The notes beneath the pieces are model-generated. The model ran no database searches and was not told the origin of the DNA. It saw nothing but the letters and a program-made list of their open reading frames with translations. From positions 1 through 15,550 of the forward strand of contig JAEWFB010000409.1 of assembly GCA_023389095.1 (NCBI GenBank): a stretch of DNA of 15,550 nt. Direction: 5' to 3'. This stretch comes from Actinomycetes bacterium (lineage in GTDB: Bacteria; Actinomycetota; Actinomycetes; Actinomycetales; Dermatophilaceae). A program made the position numbers and the translations under genes. Numbering within the stretch: position 1 is the first letter of the stretch; each line of letters starts with the position of its first letter. Positions 14,706-15,550 of this stretch are shown piece by piece.

Positions 14706-15550
14706 GTGAAGATCTCGGTCATCGGATGCGGATACCTCGGCGCGGTCCACGCCGCGTGCATGGCCGACTTCGGCCACGACGTCGTCGGGGTGGAGGTCGA
14801 CCCCGACAAGGTCGAGAAGCTCGCCGCGGGCATCCCGTCCTTCCACGAGCCGGGCCTCGCGCCCCTGCTGCGACAGGGCGTCGTCGCCGGCACCCTCGCC
14901 TTCACCACCGACAAGAGCCGCCTGGCGGACGCCCGTGTCCACTTCATCGCGGTCGGCACCCCGCAGCGCGGGGGCAGCTACGCCGCGGACATGAGCTACG
15001 TGTGGTCGGCCGTCGACGACATCATCGCCCACGCGCAGCCGCACGCCGACGGGCCGATCGTCGTCGTGGGCAAGTCGACGGTGCCCGTGGGCACCGCGCA
15101 GGCCATGGCCGACCGCTTCGCCGAGGCGGGGCTCGACGTCGTCGTCGTCTGGAACCCGGAGTTCCTCCGCGAGGGCTTCGCCGTCAAGGACACCCAGCAC
15201 CCCGACCGCGTCGTCTACGGACTGCCCGACGAGGTCGAGCGTGGGGAGCTCGGCCGAGCCCTCCTCGACGAGGTGTACGCGCCGATCATCGCCGCCGAGA
15301 CGCCGCGACTGCTGCTCAACTACCCGACGGCCGAGCTCGTCAAGGTCGCGGCCAACTCCTTCCTCGCCACGAAGATCTCGTTCATCAACTCGATGGCCGA
15401 GCTGTGCGACGTCGCCGGCGCCGACGTGTCCAAGCTGGCCGAGGCGATCGGCCACGACGACCGGATCGGGCCGAAGTTCCTCCAGGCCGGCATCGGCTTC
15501 GGCGGCGGCTGCCTGCCCAAGGACATCCGCGCGTTCATGGCCCGTGCCGG
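14706..15550 (+). CDS. ugd: UDP-glucose/GDP-mannose-family 6-dehydrogenase, probably UDP-glucose 6-dehydrogenase, 3'-truncated by window
   Basis: The first 281 residues of an NAD-dependent sugar-nucleotide dehydrogenase (family length about 430-450) that oxidises C6 of UDP-glucose twice to give UDP-glucuronate. VIGCGYLGAVHAACMADFGHDV carries the GxGxxG NAD site (G7-G12). It is followed by SFHEPGLAPLL, FIAVGTPQ, KSTVPVGTA, NPEFLREGFAV, AANSFLATKISFIN, and GFGGGCLPKDI with the catalytic-type C269. EPGL, FLREG and GGGCLPKD point to UDP-glucose rather than UDP-ManNAc dehydrogenase. The gene runs off the window in frame. GTG 14706 is chosen because it gives the normal N-terminus; an in-frame ATG at 14694 adds MLPG. 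Neither has a good ribosome site. It is divergent from rmlB and preceded by a 12-bp inverted repeat. Confidence 0.92.
   Translation, partial: MKISVIGCGYLGAVHAACMADFGHDVVGVEVDPDKVEKLAAGIPSFHEPGLAPLLRQGVVAGTLAFTTDKSRLADARVHFIAVGTPQRGGSYAADMSYVWSAVDDIIAHAQPHADGPIVVVGKSTVPVGTAQAMADRFAEAGLDVVVVWNPEFLREGFAVKDTQHPDRVVYGLPDEVERGELGRALLDEVYAPIIAAETPRLLLNYPTAELVKVAANSFLATKISFINSMAELCDVAGADVSKLAEAIGHDDRIGPKFLQAGIGFGGGCLPKDIRAFMARA

Noticed and set aside
13528..14709. Plus-strand ORF of 393 codons over rmlB
   Set aside because: It lies opposite an intact RmlB and has Val/Arg/Asp-rich low-complexity sequence with no domain.
14535..15455. Minus-strand ORF of 306 codons over the dehydrogenase
   Set aside because: It is antisense to a motif-complete dehydrogenase; the composition is typical of a shadow frame.

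Overview
The window is a polysaccharide biosynthesis locus from a high-GC Gram-positive bacterium. The GC-rich codon use, GTG starts and chains of 4-base ATGA/GTGA gene overlaps point to Actinomycetota. A Micrococcales-like host is my guess and the sequence does not prove it. Bases 1-52 are a run of G followed by a run of C that looks like an assembly or sequencing artefact at a contig end. It cuts off the 5' end of the first gene.

Left block (53-6249, + strand, high GC): six genes, either tightly overlapping or directly abutting. They are an initiating UndP-sugar-1-phosphate transferase (WbpL/WecA type), a WbuB/CapL-type glycosyltransferase, an extended SDR, and the UDP-L-FucNAc trio CapE/FnlA, CapF/FnlB and CapG/FnlC. 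This matches the gene set that starts Staphylococcus aureus type 5/8 capsule and Pseudomonas aeruginosa O11-type O-antigen repeats. By analogy the lipid-linked unit probably begins L-FucNAc on a D-FucNAc- or D-QuiNAc-type sugar.

Middle block (6246-12451, + strand, clearly lower GC): a glycosyltransferase, a Wzx-like flippase, a second glycosyltransferase, a polysaccharide pyruvyltransferase, a short GT-like ORF that looks like a remnant, and a Wzy-like polymerase. This looks like a strain-specific, laterally acquired cassette spliced into the operon. Together with the left block it describes a Wzx/Wzy-dependent surface polysaccharide, probably pyruvylated. No chain-length regulator, kinase/phosphatase or export protein is in the window.

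Right block (12662-15550): rmlD and rmlB (dTDP-L-rhamnose synthesis) lie on the minus strand as an overlapping pair convergent with the cassette. The lower base composition runs about 120 bases into the 3' end of rmlD, suggesting a recombination junction there. Divergent from rmlB is a UDP-glucose/UDP-ManNAc-type 6-dehydrogenase cut by the right edge. Its upstream region holds a perfect 12-bp inverted repeat. rmlA and rmlC are not present. No tRNA, rRNA, CRISPR array or insertion sequence was seen, and no gene-free stretch exceeds 300 bases.
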